A DNA stretch of 64,000 nt from Cannabis sativa (lineage: Eukaryota; Streptophyta; Magnoliopsida; Rosales; Cannabaceae). Location of the stretch: assembly GCF_029168945.1 (NCBI RefSeq), contig NC_083602.1, positions 77,892,600 to 77,956,599 on the forward strand. The letters run 5' to 3'. Of the stretch, positions 25,345 through 36,549 are shown piece after piece. The notes under the pieces are model-generated. The model did no database searches. It was given only the letters and a program-made list of their open reading frames with translations, and was not told where the DNA came from. The stretch's first letter is position 1, and each line of letters begins with the position of its first letter. Both the position numbers and the translations under genes were made by a program.

Positions 25345-26525
25345 ATAAAAAATATTTTTTCAGACTGGGAAAGACCTTTGAAGAAGGACGCAAAATATTT
25401 ATCAATTGAAGTATAACGTGAATAAAATTGTGATGCCTGAGGCTCATATGATGACAAATGAATTGCGTCTCTTCCTACTAATGTTGTTAAGTCTTCACTA
25501 CGCTCCAATCTTACATGCGTAGAGCTAGCAGCTAAAAGACCGCTTGGAGGAGTTGGCAAGCATAGTTCATGAGTACTTACATCAGTGTCTATGGCATGCG
25601 TCTGTGATTCATGAGACTCATGTGATGACAAAAGAATTGAATCTCTTCCTACTAATGTTGTTAAGTCTTCACTACGCTCCAAACTTACATGCATAGAGCT
25701 GGCAGCTAAAAGATCGCTTGGGGGAGCTGGCAAGCACAGTTCATGAGTGCTTTGATCAGTATATGTGTCATGCATCTAAGATAAAGAAAACAGATTGAGA
25801 GCTCTAGAGAAACTTGCAAACCCGGTTGCCTGCACAAGATATATACATATGTAAGTATTTATATTATACTACACATATACATGAAATATATATGCCGGAA
25901 AGACTTCCATACCTTTAAAGGTGCAGTTGTGGGAGCTAATTCATGTGTGATAGTACTTTGAATTGTGCTGCTACTAGAAGAAGGGACAAGTGGGTATCAT
26001 GTAGTGACCTTGAAATTAGAAAAAAAAAGGGATATGTAATGAAAAATAATAATAAATGTAAAAATATATATATGGTGAAAACTACGAATAGATTACCATA
26101 AGCAAAATATATATATACATACTACTAATCAAGTTCGTGGTAGCATCGCTGTCACCATTAGTTCCTGAACAATGGAAGGGTCGTGGTTCAGAGTTTGGTG
26201 GAACTGCTACATCATTCCTGTGAGAGTTACCACCCAAAGCGTTAGAAGGTTTACCTACTAAAGCTACAATTACATCATCTCCTATGGACCCGATATTAAG
26301 ATTGGCAGGAGTATGACGCTCATCAACTAAATAGACTTCGGAGGGTGCTAAAGGACGCGACTTTTGCGAAGGAACATACACCCCTGTTTCCAAAAACAAA
26401 GTCATATTATCTTGTATAAACTATCAAAGATTTAGCATTATTAAGAGAAGATGAGCGAGTGAGGAGATACCTGACGATGGACCCACGTCTTTCTCTCGGT
26501 CACAAGCCTCACCTTGACTGATTAA
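25345..26525 (-). pseudogene. Tat-1 antisense spliced reading frame, function unknown
   Basis: Minus-strand frames with consistent splice signals. A first exon ends at 26471 (CAG|GTATCTCC). A second runs 26383 to about 26123 (acceptor GAAACAG; 87 codons rich in Ser, Asn and Gly). A third runs 26008-25913 (donor AAAG|GTATGG). A last exon, entered at 25829 or 25776, runs into the integrase 3' end. The last exon has two copies of STHELCLP(A/T)PPS...LLAASS...LERSEDLTTLVGRD, and exon three ends with a related THELAPTTAPLK. I recognise no family. Tat elements are known to carry extra antisense frames between integrase and the 3' LTR, which fits this position. The left exon is cut by the junction with Tat-2. 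Exon limits are my reading of splice motifs only. Confidence 0.45.
25443..25768 (+). repeat. 174-bp-period duplication downstream of Tat-1 integrase
   Basis: Bases from 25443 and from 25617 match closely (blocks CTTCCTACTAATGTTGTTAA and GTCTTCACTACGCTCCAA, and GAGCT(A/G)GCAGCTAAAAGA). They correspond to the repeated protein module on the minus strand. Tandem repeats in this part of Tat elements are a known source of plant satellites. Confidence 0.85.
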
Positions 26526-26529
26526 TCCA

Positions 26530-27215
26530 GTACAATGATGCCGCATCCATATGTTAAAAAATTTAACAGAAATGCTGCAGTAACAAAAGTAGAGAAGGTC
26601 CCTGAGTCTTCGTTGGTTTGCATGTTAATAATAGGTGTCCTACCATTAATCGACTTTTTGAAGGAGTTGTAGGCTCGAAGGCCTGAATCGTTGGTCGAGT
26701 TTTTCGCTATGGAAAAACCGCATAAAAGGATTGAAAATTCTCTTGTCGAGCTAAAAAAAGGAAAGGATAAACGCGAGTCGCCAGTACTGCGATCACGATC
26801 TCGCAGTCCCAGAGGAAAAAATTCCAGAGGAAGAAGCCCTAGAAGACGCAGTCCCCAAAGATAGCAAAGTCCGAAATTGGCCAAATCCCATCCAAAGAAA
26901 GAGTCGTCTCCTAAGAGGAAGGGAGGTCCACGTTTTGTGAACTATACAGAATTAGCAGTCCCATGGGACCATATCTACTCAATCGAAGAAAATAAGGGGG
27001 TCTTCAGAAAGCCTCCCCCAATCAGGGGAAACCGTGACAAGAGAGACCCAAAAAAATTCTGCAAGTATCATAAGGATATTGGCCATACTACTCTGGAATG
27101 TTGGTTTTTCCATGATGAGATCGAGGAACTGATCAGGCAAGGGAAATTTGGCAAGCACAAGAAAAATGAGGAAGGTCATCCCCTAGCAGATGACAAGGAA
27201 GAAAATGACGATGCG
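26530..27215 (+). pseudogene. Tat-2 gag fragment
   Basis: Starts abruptly inside gag (VKKFNRNAAV, FFAMEKPHKRIENS, about 26550-26740) with a TAG in the first part. It continues with an Arg/Ser-rich stretch (RSRSPRGKN, RRRSPQR), another in-frame TAG near 26860, and then from 26877 a clean frame with the zinc knuckle CKYHKDIGHTTLECW followed by DEIEELIRQGKF. This is the typical Tat Gag C-terminus. It breaks at 27215, where the LTR of the reversed chromodomain element begins (TGTAACGCCC). Frame after that point is LTR sequence read by chance. Confidence 0.75.
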
Positions 27216-29591
27216 TGTAACGCCCTAATAATTAGGCACGCTACCCAAAATACTTAAGAAACCCTAATCCCTAGATGGGATTACTAATCAAAAATAGCGC
27301 AGAATTTAAACTTTTATATTAAACAGAATGAAAATAAAACTTGTAATAGTTTAAACTTTTAAACAGTTGGGATCCCAAAAATATTTACAGCTTTATTACA
27401 AGTCTTTGTCTTTTAGCTGGCCTAAGCGGCAAAACTGAATTTCAAAATACATCACTGGTAGACCCTTAACCTGGTTGGTCTGATATGGCTCGGACATGTA
27501 CATTCTTTGCCTAGCTACGAGACTCATGGCTGATCAGCTAAAGCCTTACCCTTTCCTGCACAGTAGAGCACCCATGAGCCAAGCCCAGCAAGACAGTATA
27601 TATAAAACATTACAATATTAATAATATGCTTATCATATTATTTAATCAAATATGCCATTCACATATGTTTGTATGACACAGAACTGCATATCGCACTGAC
27701 ATGCCCATTTATGTCTACGTAGTGTAGACCTATGTGTTGTGCTCACACATCCATTTAAATCTACGTGGCGTAGACCCACGTGTTGCTCTCACACGTCTAA
27801 ATACATTATGGCCTTAGAATTGGTTCATCTCGGTTATGGTTACCGAGTCCAACCTGATTATGCCTTGAGTGCATAATCCCTAAATCTCATATCAATTAAC
27901 ATGGCATGGCATTTATACACATATATCACTAGGGTAATAACCCTAGGCTATTAGACGGTTCCTATTAGGGTAATAACCCTAATCCCAGTTACTAAACATT
28001 CATACATATCATTCTCAATATAAACGCGACTGCACATACTCTACGTGCTAAGCACTGTCTTACCTGTTGTCCCACAATTGAAAGAGATTCCGAATCCCTG
28101 GGTGTTCCTGATCAGGTGCCGGTAATCCTAGTCACAGAAATTTGGGATTTTCACACATAGGGTTAACCCCTGGTTTTCAACTCATAAAATTTAATCATGG
28201 CATTTAAAATTCAAATAATCATACAGAGCTCGGGACGAGCTTTCCAACGATATAAAGAACTCCCAAATCGGAGTTCGGAATCAAAAGTTATGATTTTTCA
28301 AAATTCAACTCGAAACTGCCCAAAAATACCAGGGCGGGCCGCGACACGCCCAAGCCATGCCGCGACACCTAGGACGAAACCCAGGTTCCACCAACAAGAG
28401 GCGGGCCGCGGCATGCTCAGAGCATGCCGCGGCACCTGGGTTCCGAACCCAGAAACTAGGAAGCATGAACACGATTTTCAGTAAGAAATTCCAATCTTTT
28501 CACCTCAAATTCACAACCAAACTTTCAAGTTAATAAATAGGATTACTAGCAATTAATAGAAGCTCAAATAACATATTTTATGCATCAAAATCCCATAATA
28601 AATCAAAAATTTAGATTGCTCAAAAGCATAGAAAGTCAAGCTTCCAACTTAACAAAACTCAAGTTCATGAACAAAAGCTTATCTTCAACAACCCAAACAA
28701 TTTCCAGCAATAAAAACAATTCAAGGCTACATGATTCTAAGCTTGAAAATACCTTATAATCATAATCCATGCACAACAACTTAAATCATGCAATTCTTAC
28801 AAAAGATCACCAAGATTAACATTCAAAGCTATAAACATGCAACTTCACAAACTCAACAATTCAAAACAATTCACAAACTCAACAGTAGGAAGACAAGATT
28901 AAAAATCTGTAAAAGCTACCTCAAACAAAGCTTGAACTCCCTTCAACTCCAAGCTCAAATATCTCCCAATTCCAAGCTTCAAATTAATCAATTACCAAAA
29001 CCAAAAATGAAATTTTAAGAGAGGGTTTGAGAGAGAGGGGGGTTCGGGTGAGAGGGAGAAGCAACTAGAAAAATAATCTATTTCCCTCAAAAATCAATTT
29101 TCATTAAGTGTAAATCAAATATGGTCAAAAGACCATTTTGCCCCTGGGGCCTAAATACACACATACACCCTCACAAGGGTAATTTAGCCATTTCATACTC
29201 AATTATTTCTAAATAAATTTCAGATTTCATATTATCAAATAAAATGCCAAATAATTCAACCCAATTTACATTTTCGGCCCGAACCCGGTTCGGCCCGAAA
29301 TGCCCGGTTGTGACTATACCGCGCCAACCTATCAGAACACACCTGAAAAGACAACACATGTTTAATATATAATAATATAGTTCCATTAAGCACGTAATTA
29401 AATTAATTTTATCATTTTACCCTTCTTGGGTCATAATTACTAAAATGCCCCTGGCTCACCAACGGGGTCTTAACATATTAAAATTCATATTAAATCACAT
29501 ATACTAAACTAATAATAATATAATTCCTAAATTATTCATAATTATCTAATTAGGGTTTTGCTAATCCATTTCTTAATTCCAGGGTATTACA
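27216..29591 (-). repeat. 3' LTR of the chromodomain element
   Basis: 2376 bp. On the minus strand it begins TGTAATACCCTGG (at 29591) and ends GGGCGTTACA (at 27216), perfect TG...CA ends. It holds a GC-rich island (28330-28440) with a strong palindrome in an otherwise AT-rich repeat. Similar sequence appears in the same order from 62638 on the plus strand. Confidence 0.85.
28405..28433. repeat. 29-bp near-perfect palindrome in the LTR
   Basis: Two 14-base arms around a single A: left arm GCCGCGGCATGCTC, right arm its exact complement read backwards. Lies in the GC-rich island of the LTR. Confidence 0.85.
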
Positions 29592-29592
29592 A

Positions 29593-29607
29593 TTACCCCC
29601 TCCTTAT
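29593..29607 (-). other. Polypurine tract of the chromodomain element
   Basis: On the minus strand ATAAGGAGGGGGTAA directly before the LTR start. Confidence 0.8.
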
Positions 29608-29626
29608 AGAAATTTCATCCCGAAAT

Positions 29627-31081
29627 TTACCTGAACAACTCCGGATATTTCTGCTGCATATCCGTCTCAAGTTCCCATGTTGCCTCTTCCACTTTACTGT
29701 TTCTCCATAGTACTTTCACCAGTGCCACTGTCTTATTTCTTAAGACTTTTTCTCTTCTATCAAGTATCTGCACTGGTTGTTCCTCGTATGACAAATCTGG
29801 CTGGAGTTCCAACGCTTGATAACTCAGAACGTGGGACGAGTCTGAGACATACTTTCGAAGCATTGAAACATGGAACACATCATGTACAGCTGCCAGCACT
29901 GGGGGCATAGCCAACCTGTACGCTACTTGCCCTATCCTCTCAATGATTTCAAAAGGTCCAATGAACCTCGGACTAAGATTTTCTTTCTTCCCAAAGTGTT
30001 TAATGCCTTTCATCGGAGATATTCAGAGAAATACCATGTCCCCGACCTGAAAATCAATATCTCGATGCTTTGGATCAGCGTAACTCTTCTGCGTACTCAG
30101 AGCCGCGAGCATTCGCGCTCTAATCTTGTCAACTGCCTCACTTGTTCTCTGAACAACTTCGGGACCCAAGCACTTCCTTTTACCCACTTCATCCCAGTGA
30201 ATGGATGATCTACACTTTCTTCCATATAAAAGTTCATAAGGAGCCATCCCAATTGTTGCATGATAGTCGTTATTATAAGAGAACTCGATCAGGGGAAGGT
30301 ACTTCACCCATGACCCTTCAAAGTCAAGTACACATGCCCGTAGCATGTCCTCTAAAATCTGTATCGTCCTCTCGGATTGTCCATTCGTTTGAGGATGAAA
30401 AGCTGTGCTGAACTTTAAGTGAGTACCCATAGCTCAATGCAGACTCTCCCAGAATCTTGATGTAAACTTCGGATCTCTATCCGAAACAATGGACTTTGGG
30501 ACACCATGAAGATGAACAATTTCTCTGACATATAACTCAGCATACTGGTCAATGGAGAAATTCATCCGAACAGGTAAAAAGTGAGCTGACTTTGTAAACC
30601 TGTCCACTATGACCCACACAGAGTCAAATTGTCCCGTGGTTCTAGGCATACCTACCACGAAGTCCATAGCAATGTCCTCCCATTTCCACTCTGGTATATT
30701 CAGTGGTTCCAGTAACCCTGCAGGTCGCTGATGCTCAGCTTTCACTTGCTGACACGTAAGGCACTTTGCAACATATTCAGCAATTTCATTCTTCATGCCT
30801 GGCCACCAGAACATGGCTTTTAGGTCTTCATACATCTTCGATGACCCTAGATGAACAGAATAAGGAGTCGTATGAGACTCATTCATGATTTCTTTCTTGA
30901 CATCCTCATCCATGGGTACACAAACTCGATTCTCGAATCTCAACATTCCCACTTCATCCACTGAAAAATCACTAGCCTTCCCAGCCGAAACCCTAGCTCG
31001 GGTTTTTATCAATTCTGAATCTTGCTTTTGTGCTTCTTTAATTCGCTCTAAAAGAGTGGATTGCAGAGTAATATTAGCCAA
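29627..31081 (-). pseudogene. Chromodomain-element integrase with chromodomain
   Basis: One minus-strand frame with two in-frame stops (30434-30436 and 30023-30025). It encodes a zinc-binding N-terminus ([30 protein letters not shown]) and an rve core: D in [11 protein letters not shown] in [13 protein letters not shown] and E in NGQSERTIQILEDM. A C-terminal GPY/F-type module follows (LSPRFIGPFEIIERIG), and then a chromodomain-like tail (PVQILDRREKVLRNK, VEEATWELETDM). The tail places the element among chromoviruses, most like Tekay/Del. Chromodomains of this kind direct insertion into heterochromatin. The stops make it inactive. Confidence 0.85.
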
Positions 31082-31564
31082 TTACCCCACAACCAACTCA
31101 ATCTTAGCTCGAGTAATCTCATTTGCTAGTTGTTGGGAGATTTGCTTCATAGTGTTTAATTGACTCTGACCCTTTCTACTTAAGGCATCAGCAACCACAT
31201 TGGCCTTACCCGGATGATAAAGGCTCTCACAGTCATAATCCTTCACCAACTCAAGCCAACGTCTCTGTCTCATATTCAAGTCCTTCTGGGTAAAGAAGTA
31301 TTTCAGACTCTTGTGATCAGAATATCTCTCACATTTCTCGCCATATAGGTAGTGCCGCAAAATCTTTAGCGCAAATACCACTGCTGCGAGTTCTAGATCG
31401 TGAGTAGGGTACCTCTGCTCGTACTCCTTTAACTGCCGAGAAGCATAAGCTATTACCTTTCCAGCCTGCATAAGCACACAGCCGAGACCCTGTCTCGAGG
31501 CATCACAATAAACCACAAACTTTTCCTTATCTGAAGGAAGAGTTAGTATTGGAGCGGTAATCAA
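31082..31564 (-). pseudogene. Chromodomain-element RNase H
   Basis: Frame continuous with integrase, separated by TAA at 31082-31084. It contains [53 protein letters not shown] and [10 protein letters not shown]: all four acidic positions of a gypsy RNase H are present. It degrades the RNA strand of the cDNA hybrid. Confidence 0.85.
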
Positions 31565-32287
31565 ACGTTGCTTTAACTCCAGGAAACTTTTCTCACACCG
31601 ATCAGTCCAAACAAACTTCTAGTTCTTTCGAGTCAGCTCCGTTAAGGGTACAACAATCTTTGAAAAACTCTCAACGAACCGACGGTAATAACTCGCTAAA
31701 CCCAGAAAACTTCTAACCTCAGTAGCTGATTTCGGTGCTGGCCAATCCCGAACAGCTTCAATCTTGGCCGAATCCACCATGATCCCATCTTTAACTAGTA
31801 TGTGCTCTAAAAAGGATACACGAGATAACTAGAACTCACACTTCTTGAATTTAGCATAGAGCTTATGATCTCATAACCGTTGTAAAACTGCTCTGAGATG
31901 CAACTCATGCTCTTCCTCTGACTCGGAATACACCAAAATGTCATCAATAAACACAATGACGCACCTATATCTAGGTAGTCTTTGAACACTCGATTCATCA
32001 AATCCATGAATGCCGCTGGGGCATTAGTGAGTCCAAAAGACATCACAAGGAATTCATAGTGTCCATACCGAGTACGGAATGCAGGTTTCGGGATATCTTT
32101 CCCTCGAATTCTCAGCTGATGATAGCCTGAGCGAAGATCGATTTTGGAAAAGACTGTCTTCCCCTTCAGTTGATCAAACAGATCATCTATTCGAGGTAAA
32201 GGATATTTGTTCTTAATGGTAAGCTTGTTTAACTCCTAATAATCAATACACATTCGTAGGGTTCCGTCTTTCTTCTTCGCAAGGTTC
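31565..32287 (-). pseudogene. Chromodomain-element reverse transcriptase, truncated
   Basis: Minus strand from about 32287 reads KKKDGTLRMCIDY, a stop where Arg is usual, then [34 protein letters not shown] and [18 protein letters not shown] frameshift near 31975 precedes the catalytic [10 protein letters not shown] (about 31925-31955), which lies in another frame. The thumb region is damaged by more stops. The N-terminal RT fingers and everything upstream are missing, because the sequence joins Tat-2 RT. Confidence 0.75.
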
Positions 32288-33268
32288 CAAGCGCTGAAAG
32301 AGGAAGTAGATCGCCTTTTGGCATGTGGCTTCATAAGGGAGTCTTTCTACCCAAATTGGTCATGAACTTCTCAGTTTTATGGACACATACTCAAGATATA
32401 ACCAAATTCTGATGTATGAACCAGACCAGGAACATACCTCTTTCATTATAGATCGAGGTTTATATTGTTACAAGGTAATGCCTTTTGGTTTGATAAATGC
32501 AGGACAACATATCAGAGGTTAGTAAACATGATGTTCGCAGACCTGGTTGGCGAAACCATGGAAGTATATGTTGACGATATGCTCGTAAAATTTCAACATG
32601 CAAAGGACCATGTCACCCACCTACAAGCAATGTTCGAAATACTGCAACGATTTAAAATGCGACTCAACCCTCTTAAATGTGTCTTTGGAGTCGGATCAAG
32701 AAACTTCCTTGGCTTTATGGTAAATCAGCGAGGAATCGAAGCCAATCCCACAAAAATTAAAGCTTTGGTGGAAATGCAATCTCCAACCAAACCAAAAGAG
32801 GTCCAAAGCCTTACAGGTAAAGTCGCTGCTTTGAATCGCTTTATATCATGTTCCTCAGATAAGTGCAAAGAGTTTTTTCAAATTTTAAAAGGTAATAAAA
32901 AGTTTCAGTGGACTGAGAAGTGTGAAGAGGCTTTTCAGGCCCACAAATTACATTTGGGGCGGCCCCCAATTCTTTCCAAGCCGATGCCTGGAGAAATATT
33001 ATCCATTTACCTCGCAGTGTCTGAATACGCGATTAGTTTGGTACTAATCCGCGAAGACCAGGGGAAGCAGTATCCAGCGTACTATGTCAGCAAGCGTCTC
33101 CTGGACGCTGAATCTCGTTATCTGCAGATGGAGAAATGGGCATTCGCAATAGTAATAGCATCGAGGAAATTGCAACCTTTTTTCCAAGCCCATAGTATTG
33201 AAGTTTTGACAAACTACCCTCTGAGACAAGTTTTAGCAGAACCAGAAGCCTCGGGTAGATTGTTATAA
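32288..33268 (+). pseudogene. Tat-2 reverse transcriptase and RNase H 1
   Basis: Begins with ALKEEVDRLLACGFI (32291-32335), the usual Tat RT start. About 60 codons are then missing: the text goes from FYPNW (about 32350) to SFMDTYSRYNQI (about 32370-32405), probably through a deletion at a short CTTCTCAGTTTT match. From 32465 a 267-codon frame carries the YVDD catalytic motif (32567-32578), FLGFMVNQRGIEANP, the RT connection and RNase H 1 (YYVSKRLLDAESRY). It stops at TAA 33266-33268, where relatives continue. RT lacks part of its fingers and cannot work. Confidence 0.8.
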
Positions 33269-33274
33269 TGGTCA

Positions 33275-33841
33275 GTGGAGCTGAGCCAGTTCGACATCAA
33301 GTATAAGCCTAAATCCGCGATCAAGGGACAAGCCCTTGTAGATTTCATACTCAAATTTCCAAGTACTAAGGTGGCACTTATAAAAGAAAGAATTGATCTT
33401 GACGTACCAAACAATGAAAGATGGACTTTGTATGTTGATGGAGCCTCCAACACTGAAGGCTCAGGGGGAGGTATAATACTCATAAGCCCTAGTAATTTTA
33501 AGGTACATGCTACACTCAGATTTGAATTTTCCGCATCTAACAATCAAGCCAAGTATGAGACTTTGATCGCAGGATTGAAACTCACTCTTAAGATGAAGAT
33601 CAAGTATTTACAAGCCTTTAGCGATTCCCAGATCGTTGTCTGTCAGGTAAACAGGGAATATCTGGCGAGAGGAGGGCGTTTAGCTAAATATCTCGCCCTA
33701 ACTTGCGAGTTGCTACAGAAACTCAAGAAAGTGATTTGTTTCTCGAATACCTCGTGCTCATAACTCTCATGCAGACGCTTTGGCCCGTTTGGCCTCAACA
33801 AGAGAAGCTGAATTACTCGATGTAATTCCTGTTGATGTGCT
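33275..33841 (+). pseudogene. Tat-2 second (archaeal-type) RNase H
   Basis: ELSQFDIKYKPKSAIKGQAL ends the connection. The second RNase H starts with YVDGASNTEGSGGG and continues with NNQAKYETLIAGL (the usual Glu is Lys here) and FSDSQIVVCQV. A frameshift near 33745 is followed by ADALARLAS and DVIPVDVL, up to the solo LTR. After removing the solo LTR and one GTGCT, the frame reads on (DVL then THPMVSRNEV). Confidence 0.75.
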
Positions 33842-34161
33842 TGTTGGAATTTATTTTACCAGGATCTTAGATCTACTCACAAGTATGTTATTTAACATCC
33901 TAAATATGAACTTTCTAAAACGATAATAAACACATATATAGTTAAGGAAACCTTACATTGGTTGCAGCGGAATAATATGTCTCCTTCCACTCAGATCTCT
34001 AACCCTTGTATCCTTTCTTTCGCAGAGTATTATCAAGATCTGAGTCTGAATGTCCTTCTCTTTAATTTGGATTCTTCACGATCTTCCATACTATGATTGA
34101 GGTACCACTTGCTGTGTGTAGGCACTACTCTATCACTAGGGTATTTCTAAATTGGAAGAGG

Positions 34162-34297
<136 letters not shown>

Positions 34298-34392
34298 TCG
34301 GCAATAGAGAGAAAGTGAGAGGCTCAATTTTCTGAAAGGCAGTTTCTTGGATTACTGAATAACTTCTTATTTTGGTGTGAGCCATCACTTTC

Positions 34393-34400
34393 TATTTATA
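34393..34400 (-). promoter_or_regulatory. TATA box of the solo LTR
   Basis: TATAAATA on the minus strand, in the same context as the other LTRs; it points towards lower coordinates, through the CT repeat. Confidence 0.6.
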
Positions 34401-35844
34401 GGCAACTACTAGGTTTAGGTTAGTAATTAATTGGTATTAAAATAATGAAAATAATAATTGGAAAAAGCTATTCAAGTGGCCGGCCATGGTGTTAATGGGC
34501 TTCACTTAGAATTTTGCAGTTTTCACAATTTTCATTTTTATTTTCTCAAAAATGCCAATTTTCCAATTCTAACAATTTAAATGCCAAAACTAATTATTTA
34601 ATAACTAAAATAGATTATTAAATAATATTGTCATTTAACATAATTATTAATTAGACATATAGAGTCTCTTAATTAATAAATAAACCTAGAATCTCTTTTC
34701 TTTACAATTTTGCCCCTGCTTAGTGAAAATTCACAAACTAGACGTAGTCTAAGTTTAGAATTATAATCGATTAAACATAAATCAATTATTGAGTCTTACA
34801 AGCAGTATGGTCTAAACTAGAATGGGGACCATGGACCTATATTACTGAGCTTCCAATAAGCCGAACCGAATTTACCAAGTAAATTCCCTAACTTATTAAT
34901 TCCTTGTTGAGTGCACTCTTAGAACTTGGAATTGCACTCTCAGACTTATATAGAGCACTCTATATGTTCCACGATATAGATACGCTATCACATTTAACCA
35001 TCGTTATAATCTTAATTTGATCAAAGATCCTCTATATAGATGATTTACACCGAGAAGGGATAACTTTACCGTTTCACCCCTCAATGTATTTGGCCCCTTA
35101 AAACAATTAGCTACCTGTAAATGATGTTTTAGTGAACTAAGATATAGTCACTGAAACAAGAGCTCATCCATTTACTTCTATTTAGCTAAGCTCGAAGGGA
35201 ATCATCACTTGACTTCTATACACCAGTAGAAGCTATAGATTCCATATTTATGTTCAGCGCTCCCACTCAGTCATACTATCATGTTCCCAAAATATACGTA
35301 TCATCCTGATCCAAAAGTAGGCTTAACTAATAAATCAAAGAACATGAATAACACTCCTGAGATTGAGCCTAAGCATATCAGGATTTAGATTCTTTTGATC
35401 TAAGATCAACTAGTGATATTGACTTGGAAAGATACAACGGTAAGTTTATAATATCTTGACTAAGTTCAATATCGGTCCAGTCCAATGTATACTCCATACA
35501 TTCAAAACTAGTATACTTTACCAATGTCCTGGAAAGAACATAACACTTACTCCAAGTGTAAGTATACTTCATCGCTGATTATCACATCAGTGTAAATCCA
35601 AAACACTGAAGAAACAGGGACTTATTCTTTTGAATCATATAATCACAATCACATTCCACTGTGTTGACAATACTGTAATTGTGAATAAATATATGTTCTG
35701 GACTTAACTGATTTTGTGCATATATTAAATTATATATTAAACCATAGGCATGAAAAATACATGTTAATATAAATCACTTCAAATCTCTCAAATTGATAAC
35801 TAATCAGATTGTAATGGGTTTTCTTTAGGGCACAAAACCCAATA

Positions 35845-36549
35845 GTGCTAACTCATCCAATGGTCAGTCGGAACGAGGTGATGGAGGTAGATACAGTCAG
35901 AGAAGTCACCTAGATGACCCCGATAATGGATTACTTGGAAAAAGAAGTCCTCCTCGAAGATAAAATAGAGGCCAAAAAACTGCGGTATCGAGCTGATCGA
36001 TATGTCATATATGATGGCAGGCTTTATCGCAGAAGTTTCAGCCAACCGTTGCTCAAATGTATAGATGGAGCTGAGTGCGACTATATACTCTGCGAAGTGC
36101 ATGGTGGCATCTGTGGAAACCACGCCGGGGGTAATGCCCTTGCTTTAAAAATAATGCGGCAAGGGTATTACTGGCCAACACTGCGACTAGACGCCTTAAA
36201 CTTTGCTAAAAAGTGTGACAAATGTCAGCGGATAGCCACTTATGCCAACCAACCACCAAGTCAACTGAACTCTATAACGATTCCCTGGCCTTTTGCAGTC
36301 TGGGGCATAGATTTAATTGGAGAATTACCCAAAGGGAAGGGTGGAGTAAAATACTCTGTAGTCGTAGTTGACTACTTTACTAAGTGGGATGAAGCAAAAG
36401 CCCTTGCGACTATTACAACTGTTAAACTGCGAGAGTTTGTGTAAAATTCCATCATCTGCAGATTCGACATACCTTACAAGTTGATTTTAAATAATGGAAA
36501 GCAGTTCGACTGTAAGGAAATGCGCCAGCTGTGTGATGAGTTCGACTGA
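35845..36549 (+). pseudogene. Tat-2 integrase, truncated
   Basis: After the solo LTR: a TAG near 35911, then IMDYLEKEVLLEDKIEAKKL and the zinc module (CEVHGGICGNHAGG ... FAKKCDKCQ, about 36090-36235). The core start has the first Asp in WGIDLIGELP. TAA follows at 36442-36444, then RFDIPYKLILNNGKQFD, in which the usual Asp of the D-N-G motif reads Asn. The text ends at about 36549 before the third catalytic residue, joined directly to the truncated antisense gene. Confidence 0.8.

Larger units (their letters stand above)
1..26525 (+). mobile_element. Tat-1: Tat-type Ty3/gypsy retrotransposon, interrupted twice
   Basis: Plus-strand element with domain order gag, aspartic protease, RT, RNase H, second (archaeal-type) RNase H and integrase. 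The extra RNase H before integrase is the hallmark of the Tat lineage. The element enters the window already inside gag, so its 5' LTR is not visible. It is cut by Copia-1 (after base 259) and Copia-2 (after base 14019); removing each insertion plus one target duplication restores a continuous reading frame. Past the integrase there is an antisense spliced-looking reading frame (25345-26525), and then sequence switches abruptly to the gag of another Tat element, so the 3' LTR is missing. Several stops and frameshifts make it a dead copy. The right boundary is approximate. Confidence 0.8.
27216..32287 (-). mobile_element. Tekay/Del-like chromodomain Ty3/gypsy element, 5' truncated
   Basis: Minus-strand element. 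The 3' LTR is 27216-29591, with polypurine tract at 29593-29607. Upstream on the minus strand are chromodomain and integrase, RNase H, and RT. It ends within RT at about 32287, where plus-strand Tat-2 RT begins head to head. Gag, protease, 5' LTR and one target duplication are missing. An LTR of the same family starts at 62638. Confidence 0.85.

Noticed and set aside
27216..27257. Extension of the Tat-2 gag frame past 27215
   Set aside because: This part is LTR sequence beginning TGTAACGCCC.
29677..30411. Plus-strand frames opposite integrase
   Set aside because: Shadows of the minus-strand integrase, which has clear domains.
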